Shown: piece after piece, positions 8,348 to 17,595 of the stretch | How the letters are laid out: each line of letters begins with the position of its first letter | How positions within the stretch are numbered: position 1 is the first letter of the stretch | NCBI RefSeq assembly: GCF_014200435.1 | Contig: NZ_JACHBR010000001.1 | Coordinates: 434,001-498,000 of the forward strand | Direction of reading: 5' to 3' | DNA: 64,000 bases | Origin: Sphaerisporangium krabiense | GTDB taxonomy: Bacteria; Actinomycetota; Actinomycetes; Streptosporangiales; Streptosporangiaceae | Translations under genes and position numbers: made by a program | The notes under the pieces: generated by a model | Database searches by the model: none | Seen by the model: the letters and a program-made list of their open reading frames with translations, nothing else | What the model was told of the DNA's origin: nothing

Positions 8348-10411
8348 CTACGGCGCGGTCATCCACACGGTGACGCTCAGGGACCAGGTGCCGTCGGGGG
8401 GGCTGATCAGGGAACGCTCGTCCTGGCGGGTTCGCAGGCGCAGGACCTCGGTGGCGGTGCCGTACGGGGCCAGCTGGCGGCGGTCGGCGGCGAGCAGGAC
8501 CGGGCGGCGTCCGGCGGCGCGGATCCGCTCGACGAGGCGTTCGACCTCCGCGCGCGGCGCGACGTCGCCCCCGCCGCGGACCATCGCCGTGGGCGCGCCG
8601 CACATGCCGCGCACGACCTGGGGGAGCCGGTCGGCCGTCACCCGTTCGACGATCAGCACGGCGGCGTCGCGGGGAAGGGCGGCGCAGAGCCGGGCGACCT
8701 GCGCGGCCTCTCCCTGCTCGATCGGGGTGAAGGCCGTGCCGGCGGAGGTCACCGCGGCCGGGACGACGAGCAGCGCGCCCGCCGCGACCGCGCCCGCACG
8801 CAGCGCCCGCGCGCCGTACCCGGCGCGGCGCGCCCACGTCCACCCGGCCGCCACGGCCCAGACGGCGAGCACCACGAGGCCGGGTATCACCACCGGTACC
8901 AGCCGCCGGGAGGCGAACGGATGGTCGGGGGTGATGGCGGGCAGCCAGAGCGTCGTCACCGTCGTCCAGCCGACCAGCGCGAGCGGCAGCACCCAGGCGA
9001 ACGCGCGGCCCCGCGCCATGCGGCCCGCGAGCACGGCCGCGCCGATCGTGGCCAGCGCCACGGCGGGCACGCCCAGGTACCAGATCACCCAGTACAGCGA
9101 GTCCTCGTAGTAGAGGCGGGTGCTGTCCGGGGGCAGGCCGTTGAACCGCTGCACCGACTCGATGAACGCCGCGTTGAACCTGTCGTCCGGGGTCGTGGGG
9201 ATTCGGTGCACGGTCTGCAGCCAGGGGCGGGCGGCGAAGCCCGCCATCACCAGGACGACCAGCCCGCCCGCCAGCCCCGGCAGCGCCGTCCTCGCCCGGC
9301 GCGCCAGGCCGCCGGACCGGGCGGCGCCCCACGCGATGACCCGCGGGCCGAGCGCCGCCCCCACCGCCGTCAGCGCCAGCACGACCCCGCAGATGACCAG
9401 CAGCGGCGCCACCGACCCCGACAGGTATGCCAGGTAGGGACGGGCCAGCAGGAAGGCCGCGCCCAGCCCGGCGCCCGCCCCGGCGACCAGGCCCGCCAGC
9501 AGCCACGGCCCCATCGGCGCGTACGCCGCCGCCCGTCCCGGCACGCGGCGCATCGCGATCAGCAGGCCCGCGTAGGCCAGGACCGGCAGGACGTCGCGCA
9601 GGCCGTCGATCCTCACCAGGACGGCCAGCCCGAACACCAGCCCCGCCAGGGCCGCCGCGCGCGGGCGGCCGCGCGCGTCCAGGGTGAGCGCGATGCCGCC
9701 GAACAGCAGGATCAGCGAAGGGATCTCGCTCAGCGTCGTGCGCGAGGTGTAGAGGATCGGCAGCGCGACGGCGAACAGCAGCGCGCCGAGCGTGGCCCAC
9801 CGCGCCCCGGCGAGCCGGGCGACGACCCCGGCGACGGTCAGCACGGCCAGCGCCCCGAGCACCGCGGGCGCCACCAGCAGGCCGTCCACCCCGGCGAGCC
9901 AGTGGCCGGGGGCGTACAGCAGCGGCGCGCCCGGCATGAACTGCGGCACCACCGCGCCGCCGTGGTCGTAGAGGCCCACGCTGTCGAAGCGCAGCGCCGG
10001 GTCGGGGCCGCCGAACGCCTCCGCCTGGTACGGGATGGGCAGCGAGCCGGTCCTGGCCAGCCAGACGGCGTACTGCGCGTAGGTGCTCGGATCTCTGCGG
10101 ATGAGCAGTTGCTGGCTGTGGAAGAGCGCGTTGAACACCCCCGAGCCGAGCGCCACGGCCACCACGCCCGCGACCTGCCACGGGGCCGCCTCGGGAGCCC
10201 CGCGCGAGCGCCGCGCCGCGTACACGCACAGGGCGACGGCCGACGCCCCGCCGAGCACGAACGCGGGCAGCGGCCGGAACCAGCCGAGCAGCAGCAGAGG
10301 AAGGCCCGCGAGCAGCCACCCGGCCAGGGTGAGCGACGGCATGATCGTGACCGCGGCGAGCACCCGGCCCGCCGGCGGCCATCGCGCGTGGTCGCGCCAG
10401 GTTCCGTCCAT
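8348..10411 (-). CDS. Large multi-pass membrane protein, GT-C/GT39-like glycosyltransferase candidate
   Basis: 687 residues with about 12 hydrophobic helices in the first 520 and a soluble C-terminal domain of about 150 residues. In the first extracytoplasmic loop RRDPSTYAQYAVWLARTGSL (near residue 95) has the Asp-plus-aromatic layout seen in GT-C enzymes such as ArnT/PMT, where this loop binds the polyprenyl-phosphate sugar. A GT-C role on the outer face is therefore likely but not proven. It starts at an ATG. A gap of about 190 bases separates it from the divergent plus-strand membrane gene of similar type. Confidence 0.65.
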   Translation of the reverse strand: MDGTWRDHARWPPAGRVLAAVTIMPSLTLAGWLLAGLPLLLLGWFRPLPAFVLGGASAVALCVYAARRSRGAPEAAPWQVAGVVAVALGSGVFNALFHSQQLLIRRDPSTYAQYAVWLARTGSLPIPYQAEAFGGPDPALRFDSVGLYDHGGAVVPQFMPGAPLLYAPGHWLAGVDGLLVAPAVLGALAVLTVAGVVARLAGARWATLGALLFAVALPILYTSRTTLSEIPSLILLFGGIALTLDARGRPRAAALAGLVFGLAVLVRIDGLRDVLPVLAYAGLLIAMRRVPGRAAAYAPMGPWLLAGLVAGAGAGLGAAFLLARPYLAYLSGSVAPLLVICGVVLALTAVGAALGPRVIAWGAARSGGLARRARTALPGLAGGLVVLVMAGFAARPWLQTVHRIPTTPDDRFNAAFIESVQRFNGLPPDSTRLYYEDSLYWVIWYLGVPAVALATIGAAVLAGRMARGRAFAWVLPLALVGWTTVTTLWLPAITPDHPFASRRLVPVVIPGLVVLAVWAVAAGWTWARRAGYGARALRAGAVAAGALLVVPAAVTSAGTAFTPIEQGEAAQVARLCAALPRDAAVLIVERVTADRLPQVVRGMCGAPTAMVRGGGDVAPRAEVERLVERIRAAGRRPVLLAADRRQLAPYGTATEVLRLRTRQDERSLISPPDGTWSLSVTVWMTAP

Positions 10412-10598
10412 GTTGCCGCGAGCCTAACCGCCACCCCGCCCAGGAGAGACCCGGCGCCAGTCCATAGGTCGCCCAACGGACGCCGCGCCGCTCCTCGGCG
10501 TACTCACCCGGCTGCTCCTCTCATAGGCTCGCCTCCGGCGACACAGGACGGGACGACGCGAGTACGGGCGCGCGCTCGCCGGAGCAGCGGGGGGATGA

Positions 10599-12206
10599 GT
10601 GGCAGCATCGGGGTGGATCACGGTCGTACGCCGGCGCCTGCGTCCGCGCGCCGCGGCCGCCGTCGCACCCGCCTCTCCCGATGATCCGGCCGCCACGACG
10701 ACCGGCCCCCGCCCTGCGTCCGCCCCAGGTGGCAAGATCCACGAGCTCCGGGCCGGCGGCGGGCTACGCGCCACGGCCGGCCACCTGGCCGCCCGGGCCC
10801 GGCCGCACCGGGTGTTCCTCCTGCTCCTGGCGGTGGGCGCGGCGCTGCGGGCCGTGGCGATGCTCGGGTACCGGCCGGCGTTGTGGTTCCCGGACTCCTA
10901 CACGTACGTGGTCACGGCGATGCGCCCGCGGCCCGATCTGGTGCGGCCCGCCGGGTATTCGATGTTCCTGCGCCTGCTGGAGCCGTTCCACGGGTTCATG
11001 GTGGTGACGGCCGTCCAGCACCTCATCGGCCTGGCGGTCGGGGTGCTGCTGTACGTCACGGTCCTGCGCGCGGGCGGGCCGCGCTGGGCGGCGGCCCTGG
11101 CCACGGTCCCGGCGCTGCTGGACGCCTACCAGATCCAGCTCGAACACCTGCTGGTGTCGGACTCGCTGTTCGCCCTGCTGGTCCTCGGGGGCGTGGTCGC
11201 GGCGTCGCGTCCCCCGACCTGGCGCTCGGCGTGCGCGGCGGGGCTGCTGCTGGCGGCGGCCACGCTGACCAGGACGGCGGGCCTTCCCCTGATCGGGCTC
11301 GTGACGTGCTGGCTGCTGGCGCGCGCGTGGACGTCCCGCCGGGGGGCGCGCCGGCGGCCGGTCGTGCTGGCCGGGCTGGCGCTGGTCGTGGCGCTGGTGC
11401 CGGTGGGGGCCTACGCGGGCTGGTTCGCCGCCACCTACCACCGGTTCGGCATCGTGGGGTCCAACGGGGTCTTCCTGTACTCGCGGACGATGGCGTTCGC
11501 CGACTGCGCCGTGATGCGCCCGCCCGCGGACCTCGCGGTGCTGTGCGACCCCACGCCCCCGGCGCGGCGCCCCCCGTCGCAGGAGTACATCTGGTCGGCG
11601 ACCTCCCCGGTCGTGGCGCTGCCCGGCATCACCTTCACCGAGTCCACCGACCGGCTCGCGGGCCGGTTCGCCTCCCTGGCGATCCGCAGCCAGCCCTTCG
11701 ACTACGCGGCGTCGGTGCTGGGCGAGGTCGCGCGGACGTTCGTCTGGGGCCGTCCGGTCTATCCGGACCGGGAGATCTACGGCTACTACCAGTTCCCGGC
11801 CGAGTCGCCCCCTCCGCCGGGGCGGTATCCGGCCACGGTCGGCGCCGAGTTCGCGGCGCGCTACGAGCGGGGGCCGATCGGCACGCGCCTGGTGGAGCCG
11901 TTCGCGGGGGTGATGCGGGCCTACCAGGACGTGGCGCGGCTGCCGGGAACGGTGCTGCTGCTGGTCATGCTGGCGCCGCCCGTCGTGGTGGCCGTGCGCC
12001 GGCGGCGGGGCGGGCGTACGGGGACGGCGTGGACGCTGCCGTGGCTCGGTTCGCTGGCCCTGCTGGCGATCCCGGCGGCCACGGCGCAGTTCGACTACCG
12101 GTACGTGCTGCCGGCGGTGCCGCTGGCGTGCCTGGCCGCGGCGCTGGTGGCGCGCGGCGGGGAGCCGCGGCGTGGCCGTCCTGCCGGATCGGCGAACTTC
12201 GAGTAA
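10599..12206 (+). CDS. Multi-pass membrane protein, GT39-like glycosyltransferase candidate
   Basis: 535 residues. The first 70 are Arg/Pro/Ala-rich and probably cytoplasmic. From there about ten hydrophobic helices follow. The first outer loop reads LWFPDSYTYVVTAMRPRPDL, with the FPDSxxY pattern typical of actinobacterial GT-C enzymes that use polyprenyl-phosphate sugars. A long extracytoplasmic segment (residues about 290-430) precedes the last helices. It starts at a GTG with a G-rich stretch upstream. It is divergent from the similar protein at 8.3-10.4 kb, so the pair may act on the same glycan. Substrate unknown. Confidence 0.65.
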   Translation: MAASGWITVVRRRLRPRAAAAVAPASPDDPAATTTGPRPASAPGGKIHELRAGGGLRATAGHLAARARPHRVFLLLLAVGAALRAVAMLGYRPALWFPDSYTYVVTAMRPRPDLVRPAGYSMFLRLLEPFHGFMVVTAVQHLIGLAVGVLLYVTVLRAGGPRWAAALATVPALLDAYQIQLEHLLVSDSLFALLVLGGVVAASRPPTWRSACAAGLLLAAATLTRTAGLPLIGLVTCWLLARAWTSRRGARRRPVVLAGLALVVALVPVGAYAGWFAATYHRFGIVGSNGVFLYSRTMAFADCAVMRPPADLAVLCDPTPPARRPPSQEYIWSATSPVVALPGITFTESTDRLAGRFASLAIRSQPFDYAASVLGEVARTFVWGRPVYPDREIYGYYQFPAESPPPPGRYPATVGAEFAARYERGPIGTRLVEPFAGVMRAYQDVARLPGTVLLLVMLAPPVVVAVRRRRGGRTGTAWTLPWLGSLALLAIPAATAQFDYRYVLPAVPLACLAAALVARGGEPRRGRPAGSANFE

Positions 12207-12351
12207 AGCCACGGATTACGATATTCCACCGAATATCCTCGCCTCAGTAAGCTGGGCCTCCCGGATCGACCCCTCTGGAGTACTCATGATCATGCGTCAA
12301 TCACCCGATCATGGCCCCCAGAGCCGGGCCGATGACTAACCTCATGACGAA

Positions 12352-14175
12352 ATGAGCGAGTACCGACACGCCCCGGTCAGGGAATACGGGGACGAGCCGC
12401 GGCAGCCCGGCCGCAGGAGCCGCGGCCGCACGCAGGCTCCTCCCGGCGCTCCTCCGCCGCCCGGAGGCGAGCGCGGCCGCCGTCACCGGGGCATCTCACA
12501 GGACCAGCTCGTCGCCGGCGCCGACGAGCCCCGGCCGTACAACGCCCACCCGCAGCCCGGCGGATACCCGGCGCGGGACTTCCCGCCCACCGACACCACG
12601 GTCGAGGCGCCGCGCCGCAGGAGCGGCGGCCCCTCCTTCCCGCCGCCCCCGCCCGAGGAACCTCCCGGGATGGAGAGGCAGGGCCCCGGCGGCGGGGGCC
12701 GCATGCGGGTGCTGGCATGGGTGAGCATCGCGCTCACCGGCGTCCTGGTCGCCGTGTCGCTGACCGGCTACACGCTCTACCGCAACGTGCTCGGCGCCGT
12801 GCGCACCGAGGACGTCAGCGGCGACCTCAACGCCAACCGCCCGGTCAACAGCAGCGGCGCGCTCAACGTGCTGCTCGTCGGCTCCGACTCGCGCGCGGGC
12901 GACAACAAGCGGTACGGCCAGCACATGCAGAACGAGGGCGAGCGCACCGACACGATCATCCTCCTGCACGTCTCGCCGAACCGCGACAAGGCGACGCTGA
13001 TCAGCTTCCCGCGCGACTCGATGGTCCAGATCCCCGCCTGCAAGCACGTCAGGACCAAGGCGCCGCTCGCCCCACGCCTTGACATGATCAACTCGGCGTT
13101 CAACGAGGGCGGCATGGCCTGCACGATCAACACGGTCGAGGCCAACACCAACATCCGCGTCGACCACTACATCAAGGTCGACTTCACCGGGTTCAAGAGC
13201 ATCGTGGACGCGCTCGGCGGCATCCAGATCTGCGTCCCGTCGGTCGTGAACGACAAGCAGGCCAAGCTGTACCTGCAGCCCGGCAAGCAGATCGTCAAGG
13301 GCGAGACCGCGCTCGCCTACGTCCGCGCCCGCCACGGCTTCGGGGACGGCAGCGACATCAACCGCATCAAGCGTCAGCAGATCTTCCTCTCCCAGGTGGT
13401 GAAGAAGGCGACCAGCGGCGACACCCTGACCAACCCCACCAAGCTGCTCGGCCTGGTCTCCGCCGCCGCCAAGTCGGTCGTGATGGACCCGCAGCTCGAC
13501 GTCGACACGCTGATCCAGATCGCGCAGAGCGCCCGCAGCCTCACCGCGAAAGGCGTCAAGTTCGTCACGGTTCCCTGGCAGCCGTACCCGGCCGACAAGA
13601 ACCGCGTCCAGTGGAAGCAGCCGGACGCCGGGCGCATGTTCGAGTCCCTGCGCAACGACATCGAGGTCACGCCCACGGCCAAGCCGAGCGCCGCGGCGTC
13701 GGGGTCCACGGCGCCGTCCAAGCCCGCGATCAAGCCCGGTCAGGTGCAGGTGCAGGTCGTCAACGGCACCAACACCGCGGGCAAGGCCAAGGAGGTCGCC
13801 GAGGCGCTGTCCGCCCAGGGCTTCAAGGTGACCCAGGTCGGCGACGCCCGGCAGGCCGACGGCACCGACCGGCCGCAGAGCATGGTCCTGTACAGCAAGA
13901 ACGCCGCCGAGGGCGCCGACTACGCCGCACCGCTCGCCGCCAAGCTGATGACCAAGGTGACGCCCGCGGCCGGAAAGGTGAAGGCCGCGTCCATCACCCC
14001 CTTCACCCCCTCCGCGTCGTCCACTCCCCCGGCCGGCACGGCGGCCACGCCGGAGCCCGGCAGCCCGGTGATCCAGCTCGTGATCGGCGCCGACTTCAAG
14101 GGCGTGAAGGTTCCCGTGACGATCCCCGACAGCGCCCGCGTGGTGGACTCCAAGACCGACGTGTGCAGCACCTGA
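12352..14175 (+). CDS. LytR-CpsA-Psr (LCP) family glycopolymer ligase with C-terminal LytR_C domain
   Basis: LCP proteins transfer undecaprenyl-linked glycopolymers (teichoic acids, arabinogalactan, capsule) to peptidoglycan on the outer side of the membrane. Of 607 residues, 1-115 are disordered and Pro/Arg-rich and about 120-145 form a single membrane anchor. The LCP core contains LNVLLVGSDSRAGD, ERTDTIILLHV, ATLISFPRDSMVQIP and VRARHGFGDGSDINRIKRQQ, with the conserved Asp and Arg residues that bind the pyrophosphate. Residues about 465-550 (VQVQVVNGTNTAGKAKEVAE) form the LytR_C domain. It stands among glycosyltransferases and has a paralogue at 29.6 kb. A hairpin terminator follows. Confidence 0.93.
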   Translation: MSEYRHAPVREYGDEPRQPGRRSRGRTQAPPGAPPPPGGERGRRHRGISQDQLVAGADEPRPYNAHPQPGGYPARDFPPTDTTVEAPRRRSGGPSFPPPPPEEPPGMERQGPGGGGRMRVLAWVSIALTGVLVAVSLTGYTLYRNVLGAVRTEDVSGDLNANRPVNSSGALNVLLVGSDSRAGDNKRYGQHMQNEGERTDTIILLHVSPNRDKATLISFPRDSMVQIPACKHVRTKAPLAPRLDMINSAFNEGGMACTINTVEANTNIRVDHYIKVDFTGFKSIVDALGGIQICVPSVVNDKQAKLYLQPGKQIVKGETALAYVRARHGFGDGSDINRIKRQQIFLSQVVKKATSGDTLTNPTKLLGLVSAAAKSVVMDPQLDVDTLIQIAQSARSLTAKGVKFVTVPWQPYPADKNRVQWKQPDAGRMFESLRNDIEVTPTAKPSAAASGSTAPSKPAIKPGQVQVQVVNGTNTAGKAKEVAEALSAQGFKVTQVGDARQADGTDRPQSMVLYSKNAAEGADYAAPLAAKLMTKVTPAAGKVKAASITPFTPSASSTPPAGTAATPEPGSPVIQLVIGADFKGVKVPVTIPDSARVVDSKTDVCST

Positions 14176-14190
14176 GCCCGCCGGACAGAC

Positions 14191-14221
14191 GGCCCGGTCC
14201 CGCCGCGGGGCCGGGCCTTTT
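14191..14221 (+). terminator. Rho-independent terminator after the first LCP gene
   Basis: GGCCCGG at 14191-14197 pairs with CCGGGCC at 14211-14217, with inner CCC/GGG pairing, followed directly by TTTT. It lies 15 bases after the LCP stop. Confidence 0.8.
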
Positions 14222-14392
14222 CATGATCGGTATCCTGTGAACACGGCTCTGCGCCGCGACAATCGCCGGTGAGGGCGTTATGGTGGATGATCTGGTCGGC
14301 CCGCCCCCGACGTTCCCATCCGCCACAAGACCCTAGGCCGTGCCGTCCAGACGCTACCCCTGGTCTCCCGACAGATAGCCGAGCTTTCCCCC

Positions 14393-16336
14393 GTGAGCGA
14401 CACCAGATCCTCCTCCTTCCCGGTTCCGGCTCCCCGCGGGGACGACGCCTCCTCCGAGGCCGGTGAGACCACCGCCGCCGGCGGGCCAGAGGAGAGGCGG
14501 GCCGGTCCCGGACCGGAACCGTGGGCCGCGGAAGAGGACGCTCCGACGGCCCGCTGGCCCGTCCCCGACTACGCCGAGCCTCCGACCGGCGCCTGGGACC
14601 GCCCGCGCCCGCGAGTCGGCGACGACGGCCAGGGAGCGCTGTGGCCGGTCGCCGAGGCCCCCGCCCCGCACGACGACGACCCCGAGACGTTCACCTTCGA
14701 CCGCCCCTCCTGGGACACCCCTCCGCAGCCTTCCGGCGCCCAGGCATGGGACCACGCCCAGACCTCGGCGCCTGAGGCATGGGACCAGACGGCCGCGCCG
14801 CGGCCGTGGGAGCAGCGGCAGGCGTCCGGTCCTCAGGGGTGGGACGCGCCCACCCCGCCCGCGGGACGGCCGCAGGCGCCGCCGCCCATCCCCGCGTGGG
14901 AGGCCCCCCCGCCGCGCACCCCCGAGTCCTCCGACGACGGCTTCTCGTACTGGGAGCGTCCCCAGGTCCCGCGAACGTCCGCGTCCGCCCCGCCGGTCCA
15001 GGAGGCCGCCCCCGGCGTGCGGGGCTTCCACACCCCGCGCCATGGCGGCGCGCCCGCGCCGTCCGTCCCTGCCGGAGTTCCCGGACCGATGGGCCCGGAC
15101 GGCGTCCCTGGGCCATACGGCCCGGCCGGAGCCCCGGGACAGTACGGCCCCACCGGAACGCCAGGGCAGTACGGCCCCGCAGGAGTCCCCGCGGCGTACC
15201 GCCAGGGCGACGCCCACGCGCCGTACGGCCAGGCCGGCGTCCCCGGGCCGCGCGCCGGGGAGGCCGCGTGGGACGCGCCCGCCCCCGAGGTCGAGCAGGC
15301 CGAGGCGGCCGAGCCCCCCGTCAAGCGCCCCCGCGAGCCGTACCTCGACAACGTCAAGTTCCTGCTCATCGCGCTGGTCCCGATGGGGCACGCCCTGGTT
15401 CCCACCTTGGCGACGCATTCGTCCCGCTCGGCGTACCTGTTCATCTACGTGTTCCACATGCCGCTGTTCGTGCTCGTCAGCGGCTACCTGAGCAGGAACT
15501 TCTGGAACTCCAACGCCAAGACGAACAAGCTGGTCGACACCTTCCTCATGCCGTACGTCGTCGTGGAGGTCGGGTACGCCCTGCTCCGCTTCGCGTTCGG
15601 CCACAAGTTCAGCCTGACGATCATCGACCCGGCCTGGCTGAACTGGTACCTGCTGGCCCTGCTGCTGTGGCGCCTTTCCACCCCCGTGTGGAAGCGCATG
15701 CGCTATCCCTTGCCGATCGCCGTCGCGGTGTACCTGCTGGCGGGCCTGTCGGACCTGCCCGGCGACTTCAGCATGGACCGCTTCTTCGGGCTGATGCCGT
15801 TCTTCGTGCTCGGGCTCCTGCTGCAGCCGCACCACTTCGACATGCTCAACCGCCTCTGGGTGAAGATCGTCGCGGTGGTGGCGCTCGCGGGAGCGGCCGG
15901 GGTGGCGATCCTGATCTCCACGAAGGTCCCCCTCGACCCGATCTACTACAAGGACAGCTACGCCGACCTGCACCTGTCGTGGTGGCTGGGCATGGCGATG
16001 CGCGTCGGCCTGCTGGTCGCGGCCCTGGTGATCTCGGTGGCGATCCTGGCGCTGGTGCCGCGCAAGCGCACCTGGTTCACCGACCTCGGCACCCGCACCC
16101 TGTACTGCTACCTGCTGCACGGCGTGCCGGTGTACATCGCCAAGGAGATGGGCTGGCTGTCGTTCCCGTGGCTGCACGGGCCCCTCGGCGTCATGGCGAT
16201 CGCGAGCAGCTCTTTCGCCCTGGCCATCGTGCTGTGCCTCCCGGAGACGCGCACGGTCTTCAAATGGCTGCTGGAGCCCCGCCTGACGTGGCTCTACCGC
16301 AGACCGTCGGCGCAGGCCAGTGCTCCCGAGCGCTAG
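14393..16336 (+). CDS. Membrane acyltransferase (acyltransferase-3 type) with long disordered, collagen-like N-terminal extension
   Basis: 647 residues. The last 340 are an acyltransferase-3 domain with about ten helices: EPYLDNVKFLLIALVPMGHA (the usual start of the family; here no RxxD is evident but an H follows), FHMPLFVLVSGYLSRNF near residue 360, and TLYCYLLHGVPVYI near the end. Such proteins O-acetylate or acylate surface glycans. Residues 1-310 are low-complexity and Pro/Gly-rich. From about 225 to 290 they contain Gly-X-Y triplets such as GVPGPYGPAGAPGQYGPTG, a collagen-like tract that would lie in the cytoplasm if the first helix is oriented as usual. The GTG start at 14393 has only a weak ribosome-binding site; a shorter start is possible. 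Confidence 0.85.
   Translation: MSDTRSSSFPVPAPRGDDASSEAGETTAAGGPEERRAGPGPEPWAAEEDAPTARWPVPDYAEPPTGAWDRPRPRVGDDGQGALWPVAEAPAPHDDDPETFTFDRPSWDTPPQPSGAQAWDHAQTSAPEAWDQTAAPRPWEQRQASGPQGWDAPTPPAGRPQAPPPIPAWEAPPPRTPESSDDGFSYWERPQVPRTSASAPPVQEAAPGVRGFHTPRHGGAPAPSVPAGVPGPMGPDGVPGPYGPAGAPGQYGPTGTPGQYGPAGVPAAYRQGDAHAPYGQAGVPGPRAGEAAWDAPAPEVEQAEAAEPPVKRPREPYLDNVKFLLIALVPMGHALVPTLATHSSRSAYLFIYVFHMPLFVLVSGYLSRNFWNSNAKTNKLVDTFLMPYVVVEVGYALLRFAFGHKFSLTIIDPAWLNWYLLALLLWRLSTPVWKRMRYPLPIAVAVYLLAGLSDLPGDFSMDRFFGLMPFFVLGLLLQPHHFDMLNRLWVKIVAVVALAGAAGVAILISTKVPLDPIYYKDSYADLHLSWWLGMAMRVGLLVAALVISVAILALVPRKRTWFTDLGTRTLYCYLLHGVPVYIAKEMGWLSFPWLHGPLGVMAIASSSFALAIVLCLPETRTVFKWLLEPRLTWLYRRPSAQASAPER
15067..15260 (+). repeat. 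Collagen-like Gly-X-Y coding repeat
   Basis: About twenty triplets of the form G-V/A/T-P, G-P/Q-Y/M, G-P-A/D/T occur inside the acyltransferase N-terminal extension. Many are encoded by near-identical GGCCCCGCCGGA-like units. Some interruptions occur near the end, where DAHAPYGQ breaks the pattern. Confidence 0.7.
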
Positions 16337-16416
16337 GGGCGGATGTTCAGCGGCATTTTCACCCGGATTAACGAGGCGCATCCGGATCGGACGAGAACGG
16401 CACCCAACATCTACAT

Positions 16417-17532
16417 ATGAAGGTATGTGTCGGCACGATCGTCCACCACCCGGAGGACGCCCGGATCATGCACCGGCAGATCCGCGCCTTGCTCGACGCC
16501 GGGCACGCGGTGACGTACGTCGCGCCGTTCACCCACTGCAACGTCACCCCGCCCAGTGAGATCACCGCGATCGACGTGCCGCGCGCCGTCGGCCTGCGGC
16601 GGGGCCGGGCGCTGAACGCGGCGCGGCGCGCGCTGAGGAGGGGCGTCAAGGACGCCGACATCCTCCTCGTCCACGACATCGAACTGCTGCTGGCCCTGCC
16701 CCGGCGCCGGCCCACCACCGTGTGGGACGTGCACGAGGACCTGGTCGGCTCCCTCGACACCAAGGCGTACCTGCCGGGATCGGTCCGGCGGGCGCTTCCC
16801 CATATCGTCCGCCGCATCGAGGGCCGCGCCGAGCGGCGTCTGCACCTGATCCTCGCCGAGGCGGCCTACCGCGACCGCTTCTCCGGCGACCACCCGGTGA
16901 TCCCCAACACGACGTACGTGCCCGCCACGCCGCCGCCACCGCCCGGCGCCGACCGGCTGGTGTACGTCGGCCACCTGTCCGAGGCCAGGGGCGCCCTGGA
17001 GATGATCGAGCTGGCCCGCAGGCTCCGGCCGGAGGGCGTCCGTCTCGACCTGATCGGCGCCGCCGACCCCGACATCCGTCCCGCGCTGCGCGACGGCCAG
17101 CGCCAGGGCCTGCTGGACTGGTACGGGTACGTGCCCAACGGGCACGCGCTGCGCATGGCCGAGGGGGCGCTCGCGGGGCTCTCGCTGCTGCACGACGTGC
17201 CCAACTACCGGCAGTCGCTTCCGACCAAGGTCATCGAGTACATGGCGCGGGGCATCCCCACGATCACCACCCCGCTGCCCATGGCGGCCTCGATCGTCGG
17301 CCGGTCCGACTGCGGGCTGATCGTCCCCTACGGCGACGTCGAGGCGGTCGCGCAGGCCGTGCTGCGACTGCGCGACGACCCCGAGCGCCGCACGGTGATG
17401 GGCGCCCGCGGCTACGCCGAGGCCCGCGGCCACTACCACTGGCCCGACCACGCCCGCGACTTCATCGCCCACCTGGAGGAATGGTCCCTCCCGGCCCCCT
17501 CCCCCGCCCTCCCTCGCGTCGTCCCCGCCTGA
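16417..17532 (+). CDS. Glycosyltransferase, GT4 family
   Basis: 371 residues starting MKVCVGTIVHHPEDARIMHR. The N-terminal half has the TVWDVHEDLVGSLDTKAYL segment common in actinobacterial GT4 enzymes of glycan clusters. The C-terminal half shows LVYVGHLSEARGALEMIELA near residue 185 and VIEYMARGIPTITTPLPMAA near residue 270, the donor-binding EX7E-type region. It follows the acyltransferase by 80 bases in the same direction and may share its transcript. The start is the ATG in CATATG, which has no clear ribosome-binding site, so it may be leaderless. Sugar and acceptor unknown. Confidence 0.88.
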   Translation: MKVCVGTIVHHPEDARIMHRQIRALLDAGHAVTYVAPFTHCNVTPPSEITAIDVPRAVGLRRGRALNAARRALRRGVKDADILLVHDIELLLALPRRRPTTVWDVHEDLVGSLDTKAYLPGSVRRALPHIVRRIEGRAERRLHLILAEAAYRDRFSGDHPVIPNTTYVPATPPPPPGADRLVYVGHLSEARGALEMIELARRLRPEGVRLDLIGAADPDIRPALRDGQRQGLLDWYGYVPNGHALRMAEGALAGLSLLHDVPNYRQSLPTKVIEYMARGIPTITTPLPMAASIVGRSDCGLIVPYGDVEAVAQAVLRLRDDPERRTVMGARGYAEARGHYHWPDHARDFIAHLEEWSLPAPSPALPRVVPA

Positions 17533-17595
17533 CCCGCCCGCGGTCGGCCGGGGTACGGGTGGCGTCGCGCATCCCGGATTGGTGTACTGGGAGTC

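Noticed and set aside
8045-8373. Short frames in the 7.9-8.3 kb spacer
   Set aside because: Composition is Pro/Arg/Gly-rich in every frame with no start signals, so none is convincing.
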